NCBI GenBank assembly: GCA_034429475.1
Contig: DAOUGD010000320.1
Coordinates: forward strand, 1 to 6,503
Source of the DNA: JAKQHY01 sp034429475
GTDB lineage: Bacteria > Chloroflexota > Anaerolineae > B4-G1 > SLSP01
Length of the DNA: 6,503 nt
Direction of reading: 5' to 3'
In this document: positions 1-5,462 of the stretch, piece after piece
Layout of the letters: every line of letters begins with the position of its first letter
Numbering within the stretch: position 1 is the first letter of the stretch
Made by a program: the position numbers and the translations under genes
The notes under the pieces: model-generated
What the model saw: the letters and a program-made list of their open reading frames with translations, nothing else
Databases searched by the model: none
Told to the model about the DNA's origin: nothing

Positions 1-34
1 CTTTGTTGGGACAATAGAGCGTGTTCCAATCCAT
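1..34 (-). CDS. 5' end of a zinc-ribbon protein, probably an insertion-sequence transposase (cut by the left edge)
   Basis: Reading leftward from an ATG at 34, the frame gives MDWNTLYCPNK and then runs off the window. An AAGGA-type Shine-Dalgarno lies at about 41-46 with roughly seven bases of spacing, which supports a real start. An N-terminus of this kind (short aromatic lead, then Y-C-P-N) is what I associate with the first half of a zinc ribbon (CPxC type) in IS1-like and similar transposases. The second cysteine would lie outside the window. The AT-rich flank and the structured leader just upstream fit a mobile element. Only 11 residues are visible, so the family is an inference. Another zinc-ribbon DNA-binding protein is possible. 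Confidence 0.45.
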   Translation of the reverse strand, partial: MDWNTLYCPNK

Positions 35-38
35 TTTC

Positions 39-120
39 GCATCCTTGTGTAGCATTTGTGATGCTCTTAAGGATACGACAAATGGCACACTATTTCACTT
101 CCTCATCAAGGAAAATGAGG
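39..120 (-). repeat. Inverted repeats in the leader of the left-edge gene
   Basis: Three short perfect inverted repeats lie just upstream of the start at 34. The arms are CATTTGT/ACAAATG at 53-59 and 78-84 (18-base loop), CCTCAT/ATGAGG at 101-106 and 115-120 (8-base loop), and GCATC/GATGC at 39-43 and 60-64. The last pair overlaps the Shine-Dalgarno and crosses the first pair, so the two stems exclude each other or form a pseudoknot. Leader hairpins of insertion sequences often block read-in expression, and that role is inferred here. Confidence 0.35.
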
Positions 121-139
121 GACAATACCAAATTTTCAG

Positions 140-150
140 ACCTGACAGGT
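140..150. repeat. Palindrome ACCTGACAGGT
   Basis: This is a perfect 5-1-5 palindrome (ACCTG-A-CAGGT). It is followed by a T-run on the plus strand and lies between the left-edge gene and the AT-rich membrane protein gene. From memory, unverified, AAACCTGACAGGTTT-like palindromes recur near mobile elements in Chloroflexota. It may mark or lie close to the end of an element. A hairpin this short, with no U-tract in the right place, is a poor terminator. Confidence 0.3.
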
Positions 151-214
151 TTTACCCAGGCTTCATATCGCGTGAGCCAGGCGTCAAACGTGCCAATTTA
201 GTTTTCTCTGAGAG

Positions 215-787
215 CTAGATTTTCAATAATAAATTAATTATCGGCAACAATATTGTCAAAATAAAACACACCAACAAAATGACATGGAGACGTTTGCTCT
301 TGGGGTGATCTACCCAGTACGTGAGAATGACTGAGAATAATAATGTCTGTGAAAACACCTCCGGCCAACCGGCGATATGATCCCATAAGGGTAAATTGAA
401 GAAAATCATTCCCTCAATTCCTCCCCAGCTCGCTGAAAATGGCGTAAGAATCCCAATAACGACCAGCATACACCACATGATCAGCCAGCCTTTTCGATTA
501 CTGAATAAAACATCTCTTAACAGGTAAAACACAATTGCCAACAATGCAGCCCTCAATGGCTGGAATAGAGGACTGGCCATCAGTATCGGATCCGTCATTT
601 TTCGAATGATTGGGGCTACATCTGGTCGGATCATTCGAGTTGCATACCCAAAAAGAATAGAAGCGACAACGCCGATAACGAAATAAGTGACCGTATGAGA
701 AATAATAGTCCGATACAGAATTGCCCAGAAAGAAGGTGGTGGGTTGTCCATCTCGATCTTTTTTACAGGGGTGGTGCTTGTATTCAT
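215..787 (-). CDS. AT-rich five-helix membrane protein of unknown function
   Basis: The product is 190 residues. I start it at the ATG at 787 because a clean AAAGGAG lies six bases upstream (794-800). An in-frame ATG at 826 would add 13 residues but has no such site. After a polar N-terminus (1-20), hydrophobic segments occur at roughly 23-48, 75-92, 100-116, 143-160 and 167-188. Between helices 3 and 4 is a conserved-looking loop with WGGIEGM and NLPLWDHIAGWPE. The loop before helix 2 has TDPILMASPLFQPLR. No catalytic motif is visible, and the regular polar loops look like those of an uncharacterised conserved family rather than a transporter I can name. Its base composition is far AT-richer than all genes to the right. 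It has its own promoter candidate at about 970 and ends next to a probable mobile element, so it may have been acquired. Confidence 0.8.
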   Translation of the reverse strand: MNTSTTPVKKIEMDNPPPSFWAILYRTIISHTVTYFVIGVVASILFGYATRMIRPDVAPIIRKMTDPILMASPLFQPLRAALLAIVFYLLRDVLFSNRKGWLIMWCMLVVIGILTPFSASWGGIEGMIFFNLPLWDHIAGWPEVFSQTLLFSVILTYWVDHPKSKRLHVILLVCFILTILLPIINLLLKI

Positions 788-865
788 TTTTTTCTCCTTT
801 GTTTGAATGATATGGATAAGTTTCAATATGAATAGGACTTGAATTGGTCGCTACCCGGTTACCGG

Positions 866-958
866 TCAACTGAACCAGTGCCGCTGTGGGGACTCGCCGG
901 CAAGCTGCAACACCCGTCGGTAGGTTTCCGCCGCTCGATAAGGTTGGTTGTCCAATTC
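866..958 (-). pseudogene. Possible TPR-like gene remnant
   Basis: Between a TAG (961-959) and a TGA (868-866), one minus frame reads 30 codons. They include YRAAETYRRVLQLAGE followed by SPQRHWFS. This resembles the second helix of a tetratricopeptide repeat (alternating A/Y/L positions, Y-R-R-V/A-L-x-L) and has a natural codon look. There is no ATG and no usable ribosome site, since an in-frame TTG near the beginning lies only a few bases past an AGGA. It may be the decayed tail of a TPR protein, or chance in GC-rich DNA. It spans the likely 5' leader of the gene at 787. Confidence 0.2.
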
Positions 959-969
959 CTACAGAAGTC

Positions 970-975
970 ATTATA
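970..975 (-). promoter_or_regulatory. Candidate -10 element (TATAAT) upstream of the AT-rich membrane protein gene
   Basis: A consensus TATAAT reads leftward at 975-970. No good -35 hexamer lies 16-18 bases upstream (the hexamer there is close to GCGAGC), and there is no extended -10 TGn. Transcription from it would begin at about 962 and give a leader of about 175 bases before the start at 787. The match is good in isolation, but half of the promoter is missing. Confidence 0.35.
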
Positions 976-1023
976 CACCGCCCCTGCAATCTGCTCGCGC
1001 GCACCGACGATACGCGCGGCAAT

Positions 1024-1704
1024 TCACAGTTCCTCTGAAATAGCGAGCGTCTGCGCCCAACTGCGGATTTTGTCCCAGTTGCGGAAGTCCAGCGTGGGGA
1101 AGCAGCGCGCGAGCCAACCGGGAAGGCCCAGGGCGACGCCGCGCCGGTCAACTTTGCCGGCGAAGAGGACTTCGGCTACAGGCGTGACAAAGGCGCGCAC
1201 CGGGCCATAGACGGTGTCGCGCGCGGACGCCAATTGTGCTTCGTCCCTGGCCAGGCCGGACAAACCCAGGCTGAAGAGCGCCACCGGCGCGCGCTTGAGC
1301 GCCTCCTGGTTGGTTTCGACAAACTCCAGAGCTTCGGCCAGCCATTTGCTCCCGTGGATCGCGCTGCCGATGAGCACGAACTGGTAATCATTCACCGCCG
1401 GTTTGTCCAGTACCGGGACCACGTCCACCGCAAAACCGCGCGCGCCCAGCGTTTTGCCGATGTCAACGGCGACCTCTTGGGTGGAACCGGCGTAGGTGGC
1501 ATAAGCAATCAAAACACGTTCGTTCATCGTCTTGTCTCCAAAAGTAACCGGTGAAAGGACAACGGGGGCCGGGTCGGGTGCTGCCGCTGTGATACCGCAA
1601 AGGGCCATTCCCACCGCCGCCGTCGAAAGGCAGCCGATTTGTAGAAAGCGCCGGCGCGAAAGCTTGGCGCTAGACGCCAAATTATCTGCTGTTGGAGTTG
1701 GCAT
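1024..1704 (-). CDS. Flavodoxin-domain protein (HemG/Flavodoxin_5 type) with a twin-arginine export signal
   Basis: The product is 226 residues from the ATG at 1704, with AAGGAG at 1715-1720 ten bases upstream. Residues 16-22 read SRRRFLQ, a near-perfect Tat motif. A hydrophobic stretch follows (23-42) with an AAA cleavage candidate at 40-42. The rest is a compact flavodoxin. The first strand is VLIAYAT. The FMN phosphate loop TYAGSTQ is at 70-76. GSAIHGSKWLAEALEFV (113-129) and the terminal DFRNWDKIRSWA match the layout of HemG-like protoporphyrinogen oxidases and the Flavodoxin_5 family. FMN should be bound, and Tat export of a folded flavoprotein is chemically sensible. Family members are normally cytosolic single-electron or two-electron carriers, so an exported one is unusual. 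A second start with its own ribosome site lies at 1527 and would give a signal-free protein of 167 residues. The gene follows a membrane protein gene by 53 bases and probably shares its transcript. Confidence 0.88.
   Translation of the reverse strand: MPTPTADNLASSAKLSRRRFLQIGCLSTAAVGMALCGITAAAPDPAPVVLSPVTFGDKTMNERVLIAYATYAGSTQEVAVDIGKTLGARGFAVDVVPVLDKPAVNDYQFVLIGSAIHGSKWLAEALEFVETNQEALKRAPVALFSLGLSGLARDEAQLASARDTVYGPVRAFVTPVAEVLFAGKVDRRGVALGLPGWLARCFPTLDFRNWDKIRSWAQTLAISEEL
1525..1539 (-). promoter_or_regulatory. Internal ribosome site and alternative start of the flavodoxin gene
   Basis: On the minus strand, GGAG at 1539-1536 is followed, eight bases on, by an ATG at 1527-1525, codon 60 of the flavodoxin. 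It begins MNERVLIAYAT, exactly where a normal cytosolic flavodoxin would start. The spacing is better than that of the upstream start (ten bases). It could make a cytosolic isoform, or be the relic start of the ancestor before the signal was added. Confidence 0.45.
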
Positions 1705-1757
1705 GGAATCATTGCTCCTTTAAACTGTAGTGTGAGTGGTTTCCATTTGCATCAGTG

Positions 1758-2396
1758 TTACCCCTGCTGCGAGAGCACGCCGCGTGTGAACAATGCGAAG
1801 GGCACAACACAAATCAAGGTCATGCCCGCAATCACGATCACGTCGGCCAGGACAAAGGGCGCCGATGTCAAGAGAGGGCGCAAGAGCAAGACGAGGATCA
1901 ACAAAAACAACGCGCCGAAGCCCACCAGCGCGCCGCCCGGAACGCGCGCGGGGACGGTGCCGGCGAATTGTTGGCGCACGGCATCCCGATCCACCCGCGC
2001 TATAAGGACAACCGGCGTGATCGCGCTGAGGAGGGCCAGGGCGGCGTAGATCGCCGTCATCCAACCGAGCGGCATGGCGAAGACGTACACGAGGGTGTTG
2101 TAGAGCACGTAGAGCAACGCGCCCGGCCAGAAGAGCAGCCCCAACCACTGGCTGCGCCGCGCCAACGCCATGGCGACCAGGAGGATGGGCAGGCCGAGGA
2201 GAAGGTTCACGGCATCGTTGGGCACGGAGGATTGCCGCAACGCGGCGGTCGGATAGAGCGCGTCCGGCGCGAGGAGGCCGGCGACGGACGCGCCGGTCAT
2301 CAAGAGGGCGACGGCGAGAGACAGTCCGTAAACGAGCGTGAGAGAGCGTGTGATCGGCAGACTGTCCGGCGCGGATTCTTGACTGAACTGTTTCAT
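1758..2396 (-). CDS. Six-helix integral membrane protein of unknown function
   Basis: The product is 212 residues from the ATG at 2396, the first ATG in the frame. An in-frame TTG at 2495 would add a basic, uncoded-looking stretch. The only purine-rich site, AGGA at 2411-2414, is 14 bases away, so initiation may be weak. Hydrophobic segments lie at about 19-43, 63-79, 84-108, 112-133, 155-175 and 181-203. The first is followed by an outer loop (LLAPDALYPTAALRQSSVPNDA), and the fourth by a charged loop with RVDRDAVRQQ. No metal, quinone or haem-binding motif with conserved histidines is evident. I do not recognise the family. It lies 53 bases upstream of the flavodoxin gene, so membrane docking or electron transfer with that protein is a reasonable guess from context alone. 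Confidence 0.82.
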   Translation of the reverse strand: MKQFSQESAPDSLPITRSLTLVYGLSLAVALLMTGASVAGLLAPDALYPTAALRQSSVPNDAVNLLLGLPILLVAMALARRSQWLGLLFWPGALLYVLYNTLVYVFAMPLGWMTAIYAALALLSAITPVVLIARVDRDAVRQQFAGTVPARVPGGALVGFGALFLLILVLLLRPLLTSAPFVLADVIVIAGMTLICVVPFALFTRGVLSQQG

Positions 2397-2501
2397 ACCA
2401 AAGGCACTTTTCCTGGATGGCGGTTTGATACGTTGTTTGCACCATCTATATAACGCGGCATACGTGCGTTTTATTCGACGCAGCAGACAATTCAATGGGG
2501 A
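2397..2501 (-). promoter_or_regulatory. Intergenic region with candidate promoters for the membrane protein/flavodoxin pair
   Basis: This stretch is AT-richer than its surroundings. Reading leftward, TTGAAT (2495-2490) and TAAAAC (2473-2468) are 16 bases apart, each with four of six consensus matches. A TATATA at 2452-2447 could be a second -10 with no clear -35, giving a leader of about 45 bases. Either would start a transcript for the genes at 2396 and 1704 independently of the four-gene run upstream. No convincing terminator hairpin is visible. Confidence 0.3.
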
Positions 2502-2576
2502 CTATCCCGCGCGCGCCATCCAGTGCTTGTCCAGGCGCGTCACCAGTCGCCGGGGCGTGAAACGGATCGAGAGCAT
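2502..2576 (-). CDS. Possible 24-residue basic peptide after the Fe-S flavoprotein gene
   Basis: An ATG at 2576 begins two bases after the TAA of the Fe-S flavoprotein gene and opens 24 codons (MLSIRFTPRRLVTRLDKHW, then MARAG). The stop-start closeness would allow reinitiation, although no Shine-Dalgarno is obvious. The peptide is strongly basic and could form an amphipathic helix. It may instead be the broken end of a longer gene, or chance. No family is recognised. Confidence 0.25.
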   Translation of the reverse strand: MLSIRFTPRRLVTRLDKHWMARAG

Positions 2577-2578
2577 TT

Positions 2579-3361
2579 TTACGTCAACACTCGCGCCGCC
2601 GCCGCGCCGGCCAGCCGCGCCAGGACCACCTTTACACGACTGGCGCGCGGCGGGAAATAGAACGTACAGGTCGGCTCCAGCCAACCCTGCGCCTGCCACC
2701 AGGTACGATCATACGATCCCGACGGCTCACGCTGCCAGGCCAACTGCTGCACCTTGAAGGCGAGCAGGGAGACAAACGCGGGGTTCTGGGCTTTCTGTTG
2801 GGCAATGGCGTTAAATAGCTTCTCGGCCGCCTTGTCCGCCGCCGGTTGATAACGCGGCAGTTCGTCAGCCGAGGCCAACGCGCCCATTTTAAGCCCCGTC
2901 TGTCCCACCAGATGATAGCCCCAGGTGAGCAGCGCCGCATTCAGCGTGCGCAAGGTATGGCTGGGGGAACTGCCGCCGACTGTGGCAAGCGGATAGGCGC
3001 ACTTGCCGCCCATCGCCGGGCGGTGGCACAGGTAGGCCAGCCGGTCGAGCAATATTTTCATCAGGCCGCTGACGTCATCCACGTAAACTGGCGTGGCAAA
3101 GATAACGCCTTCGGTCGCATCCATTTTGGCTTTGATGACCGGAATATCATCCTTCAAGGGGCATTTGTCCTCTCCACGATCAAAGCACGTTCGGCACCCC
3201 CGGCACGGGCGGAGGTCCATCTCCGCCAGATACAATGTCTCGAAGTCTAGCGGCGTATGCTGCTGCGCCGCCAGCGTCCGCATGTGCTCCTCAATCAACT
3301 GCACAATCCGGGCCGTATTTCCCTTTTTTCTACCACTGCTCATCAATGCCAGAATGTTCAA
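2579..3361 (-). CDS. Iron-sulfur flavoprotein, NADPH-dependent FMN reductase family (Isf-like)
   Basis: The product is 260 residues from a TTG at 3361, preceded five bases upstream by GAGGGGG (3367-3373). I chose this start because it yields MNILALMSSGRKKGNT, the normal first strand plus FMN phosphate loop (SSGRKKGNT at 8-16). A GTG at 3472 would overlap the upstream gene by 67 bases. The ATG at 3343 would cut off the first strand. Cysteines 53, 56, 59 and 67 form CxxCxxCx7C, the compact pattern that binds a 4Fe-4S cluster in Isf proteins. TPVYVDDVSG (90-99) is the flavin-contact loop. Together these predict an FMN plus 4Fe-4S cytosolic electron-transfer enzyme, with the donor and acceptor unknown. 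About 65 residues beyond the core end in an Ala/Arg/Val-rich tail (RASRVKVVLARLAGAAAARVLT region) that might touch the membrane. It is the last large gene of the four-gene run, 44 bases after a membrane protein gene. Confidence 0.88.
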   Translation of the reverse strand: MNILALMSSGRKKGNTARIVQLIEEHMRTLAAQQHTPLDFETLYLAEMDLRPCRGCRTCFDRGEDKCPLKDDIPVIKAKMDATEGVIFATPVYVDDVSGLMKILLDRLAYLCHRPAMGGKCAYPLATVGGSSPSHTLRTLNAALLTWGYHLVGQTGLKMGALASADELPRYQPAADKAAEKLFNAIAQQKAQNPAFVSLLAFKVQQLAWQREPSGSYDRTWWQAQGWLEPTCTFYFPPRASRVKVVLARLAGAAAARVLT

Positions 3362-3405
3362 GTCATCCCCCTCATTCGCAATTCGCAAACGGCACCCTTC
3401 TTCTC

Positions 3406-3864
3406 TCAAAGCGTCAACGCCGAAATCCAGATGTGGGCGACGCCAAACAAAATGGAAGCGCCAAACATCCACCAGGACCCCATCAAATAGGATGACAGGA
3501 TCAAAAACGCGATGGGCGCCGCCGCCATCGGTACAGGAATCCCCAGGAAAGACGCGCCGAGCAGGGCGGCGGCTCTCCCGCCCGCGAAATACCGGAGCCA
3601 GCAGGCGTAGTAAACGGTCAGCGCCAGCCCCATGCCGATCATCACCGGCAGCGAGAAGCGTTTGTGCAAATCCAGCGAGAAGAAAAACGGCAAGATCAAC
3701 GTCGCCAAGCGACCGACGTTCTCCAGGATCGTCAGCAACAACGGTTCAGCCGGAGGCGCGCCTGCATCCGCTTTGGGCACCAGCATCCACACCACGTTGG
3801 GAAGCATAATCAGCAGTGGAATCAACGCGCCGGATTTGATTGGAAGACTTATATCGCCAAACAT
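3406..3864 (-). CDS. Small polytopic membrane protein of unknown function
   Basis: The product is 152 residues. The ATG at 3864 lies five bases past the hydrolase stop codon, and a GAGAGG (3877-3882) inside the end of the hydrolase gene is 12 bases upstream, so translation is probably coupled. Hydrophobic segments fall at about 13-29, 48-63, 72-92, 98-125 (perhaps a re-entrant loop with GIPVPMAAAP) and 128-150, which means four or five helices. The short loop between the first two carries a proline/alanine-rich KADAGAPPAEP. Charged residues cluster in SLDLHKRFSLP (63-73). No enzyme or transporter signature is visible, and I cannot name the family. Tight packing between a surface hydrolase and a flavoprotein suggests it works with one of them. 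Confidence 0.8.
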   Translation of the reverse strand: MFGDISLPIKSGALIPLLIMLPNVVWMLVPKADAGAPPAEPLLLTILENVGRLATLILPFFFSLDLHKRFSLPVMIGMGLALTVYYACWLRYFAGGRAAALLGASFLGIPVPMAAAPIAFLILSSYLMGSWWMFGASILFGVAHIWISALTL

Positions 3865-3869
3865 CGGAT

Positions 3870-5435
3870 TCAGCTACCTCTCACACCTCTTTGTTTGCTG
3901 CGCCGTCGCCGAATCAGCAATCCCGTCCCGACCGTGATCGCCCCCAACAGCGCGGTGATGGCGAGCAGTGTGATTTTGAAGATGGCAGGGAACCCGATAT
4001 CCACCTTGAAGTTCATCGGCGTGTAGGTATACAGCGAATCGTCGGCTATCCCCGTGTTGTAGAAACTGGTCAGCAGCCGCTCGCCCGCCTCAGGTTGAAC
4101 TTTCCAGAAATCCCCCGTGTGCCCCGCTTCCGCGATGATGACCTGCTTGCCGTTTTTCAGGAACGGCAGCAACTCGTCCCTGGCGTACTCCGCCGGCGTC
4201 GAGAAATCCACGCTCCCGCTGATCAGCAGCGTCTCGACCTCGGTGGGGTGGACCTCGTTCAGCCCATCCGGCAGCAGCTTCATGGGCCAACCTTGGGCGG
4301 CGCTGGCCCAAATCAGCTTCCCCATCGGCGACCCCAGAATGGCATCCGGCGGATCCAGTTCGGCGGCGTAATCGCGCGTCGGATCGTAGTCCGCGACGCC
4401 TTTGCACAGCAAGTCGCCCCAGGTCAACATACCGGGCATCATCGCGTCGTACATCAGCGACATCAGCGCCAGCCCGCTCGGATCGCCGTGGGCGGCGGCG
4501 ACATACGTGTCGAAGACCATCGCGGCCGTGTCGCGGTGATACAGCATCACATTCGTCATCTGGCGCACCTTGCCGGGATCGATGGAGAAGGCCAGCCAAC
4601 GGCGCGGCATCGCATGGATGACGTCCCGCAGCGTTTCGGCCAGATCGGCGGTGCGGGTATGGCACGCGGCGTCCTGGGCGCAGAGCGCGGCATAGTGGGC
4701 GAGCTGTGCGTCAATCATCTCCGGCTCCCAGACGAAGCGCCCCGGCGGGTTGACGCCGATCATGGCCGACCGCCGCAGGCGGTCGGGATGGAGGTGCGCG
4801 TAAAGCTGCGCCAAGCGCGTCCCGTAACTCTCGCTGAGCAGATGGATGCGTTCATACCCCAACGCGACGCGCGCGGCCTCCATATCTTCAACGACGTCCA
4901 CCATGGTATAGCCGTCCAGGTCAACGCCGGCGCTTTCCAGACGCGCCGCGCAGGTCTGCATCGCTTGCGCCACGCGGGCGAGCGAGGCCGCGCTCAGTGC
5001 GTCGCCGTCTACCCCGCGCAGCACCCGGTTAACTTCGGGGCAGGCGAGCACTGAAGTCCCGTCTACGCCCCGGTAGCCCACCAGGACTACGTCGTGCTGG
5101 GCCAGGAGATACTCCGGCGGCGTGAAAATCATATTGCTTGACCCCGGCCCGCCCGCGAGCCAGAAAATCGGCTCGGCCGGCGACGCGCCGGTCGCGCGCA
5201 CCCGGACAACCGGCAGAGCGATCAATCGCGCGCCCGGCGTATCCCGGCGCTCCGGGACGACCAGCGCGCCACACTCCGCGGCGCGCTTCTTGTAAGTGCA
5301 GGGCTTCAAAGTCAGATCGCCCGGCTGCGCCCCCGGCGGCACGCTGACTTTGCTTGCCCCCTGACACGCGGCAAGAAGGAGGCTCAGAACGCCGAGTGGC
5401 CAGAAAAGATAAGGGATAGCTTGCTTTATTTTCAT
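3870..5435 (-). CDS. Lipoprotein alpha/beta hydrolase (S33 peptidase-like) with C-terminal membrane anchor
   Basis: The product is 521 residues from the ATG at 5435, with GAGGA at 5442-5446 six bases upstream. A lipoprotein signal ends in LLLAAC with Cys24 as the lipidation site. The hydrolase shows GGPGSS at 95-100 (oxyanion hole, as in prolyl-aminopeptidase-like S33 enzymes), the nucleophile elbow SESYG at 201-205 with Ser203, Asp410 in GSVDFSTP and His439 in AGHTGDF. The helical cap lies between, at about 225-400. Six cysteines in the mature domain (46, 55, 132, 162, 252, 258) and Cys344 fit an oxidised extracytoplasmic site. A hydrophobic helix at 484-508 followed by RRRRSKQR would anchor the C-terminus with its tail inside, so the protein seems fixed at both ends. 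The elbow normally starts with Gly, but here it is Ser (codon AGC). The substrate is unknown, and peptide or ester hydrolysis is likely. It follows the tandem flavoprotein gene by 27 bases. Confidence 0.9.
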   Translation of the reverse strand: MKIKQAIPYLFWPLGVLSLLLAACQGASKVSVPPGAQPGDLTLKPCTYKKRAAECGALVVPERRDTPGARLIALPVVRVRATGASPAEPIFWLAGGPGSSNMIFTPPEYLLAQHDVVLVGYRGVDGTSVLACPEVNRVLRGVDGDALSAASLARVAQAMQTCAARLESAGVDLDGYTMVDVVEDMEAARVALGYERIHLLSESYGTRLAQLYAHLHPDRLRRSAMIGVNPPGRFVWEPEMIDAQLAHYAALCAQDAACHTRTADLAETLRDVIHAMPRRWLAFSIDPGKVRQMTNVMLYHRDTAAMVFDTYVAAAHGDPSGLALMSLMYDAMMPGMLTWGDLLCKGVADYDPTRDYAAELDPPDAILGSPMGKLIWASAAQGWPMKLLPDGLNEVHPTEVETLLISGSVDFSTPAEYARDELLPFLKNGKQVIIAEAGHTGDFWKVQPEAGERLLTSFYNTGIADDSLYTYTPMNFKVDIGFPAIFKITLLAITALLGAITVGTGLLIRRRRSKQRGVRGS

Positions 5436-5462
5436 TGGGTTTCCTCGCGACTCTCAACAACC

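Larger units (their letters stand above)
788..1023. other. Intergenic stretch between the AT-rich gene and the flavodoxin gene
   Basis: This 236-base stretch changes composition at about 840, AT-rich to the left and GC-rich to the right. On the minus strand it holds a TATAAT at 975-970, a CGCGCG/CGCGCG stem (996-1001 with 1013-1018, 11-base loop) just past the flavodoxin stop, and a 30-codon open stretch at 958-866 described separately. The stem is not followed by a U-run, so I do not call it a terminator. No intact gene is visible. Confidence 0.5.

Noticed and set aside
21..218. Plus-strand 65-codon frame at the left end
   Set aside because: It has no ribosome site and overlaps the oppositely oriented transposase-like start and its repeats. 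Nothing in it is recognisable.
996..1018. CGCGCG stem after the flavodoxin gene as a terminator
   Set aside because: It has no U-run on the minus-strand side and a long loop, so it is not a convincing intrinsic terminator.
498..1151. Minus-strand open frame of 217 codons crossing the intergenic stretch
   Set aside because: It overlaps both the flavodoxin end and the AT-rich gene in another frame, and its translation changes character at each boundary.
1720..2453. Two long frames (minus 1720-2445, plus 1755-2453) over the six-helix gene
   Set aside because: Both are Arg-rich shadows. Only the third frame gives regular hydrophobic helices.
3093..3809. Plus-strand open frame of 238 codons
   Set aside because: It runs antisense across two well-supported genes, is Ser/Arg/Pro-rich and has no recognisable motif.
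3840..5054. Long open frame on the plus strand (404 codons), rich in Arg, His, Gln and Gly
   Set aside because: It is antisense to the clearly real hydrolase gene, has a composition typical of a GC-rich shadow frame and shows no domain pattern.
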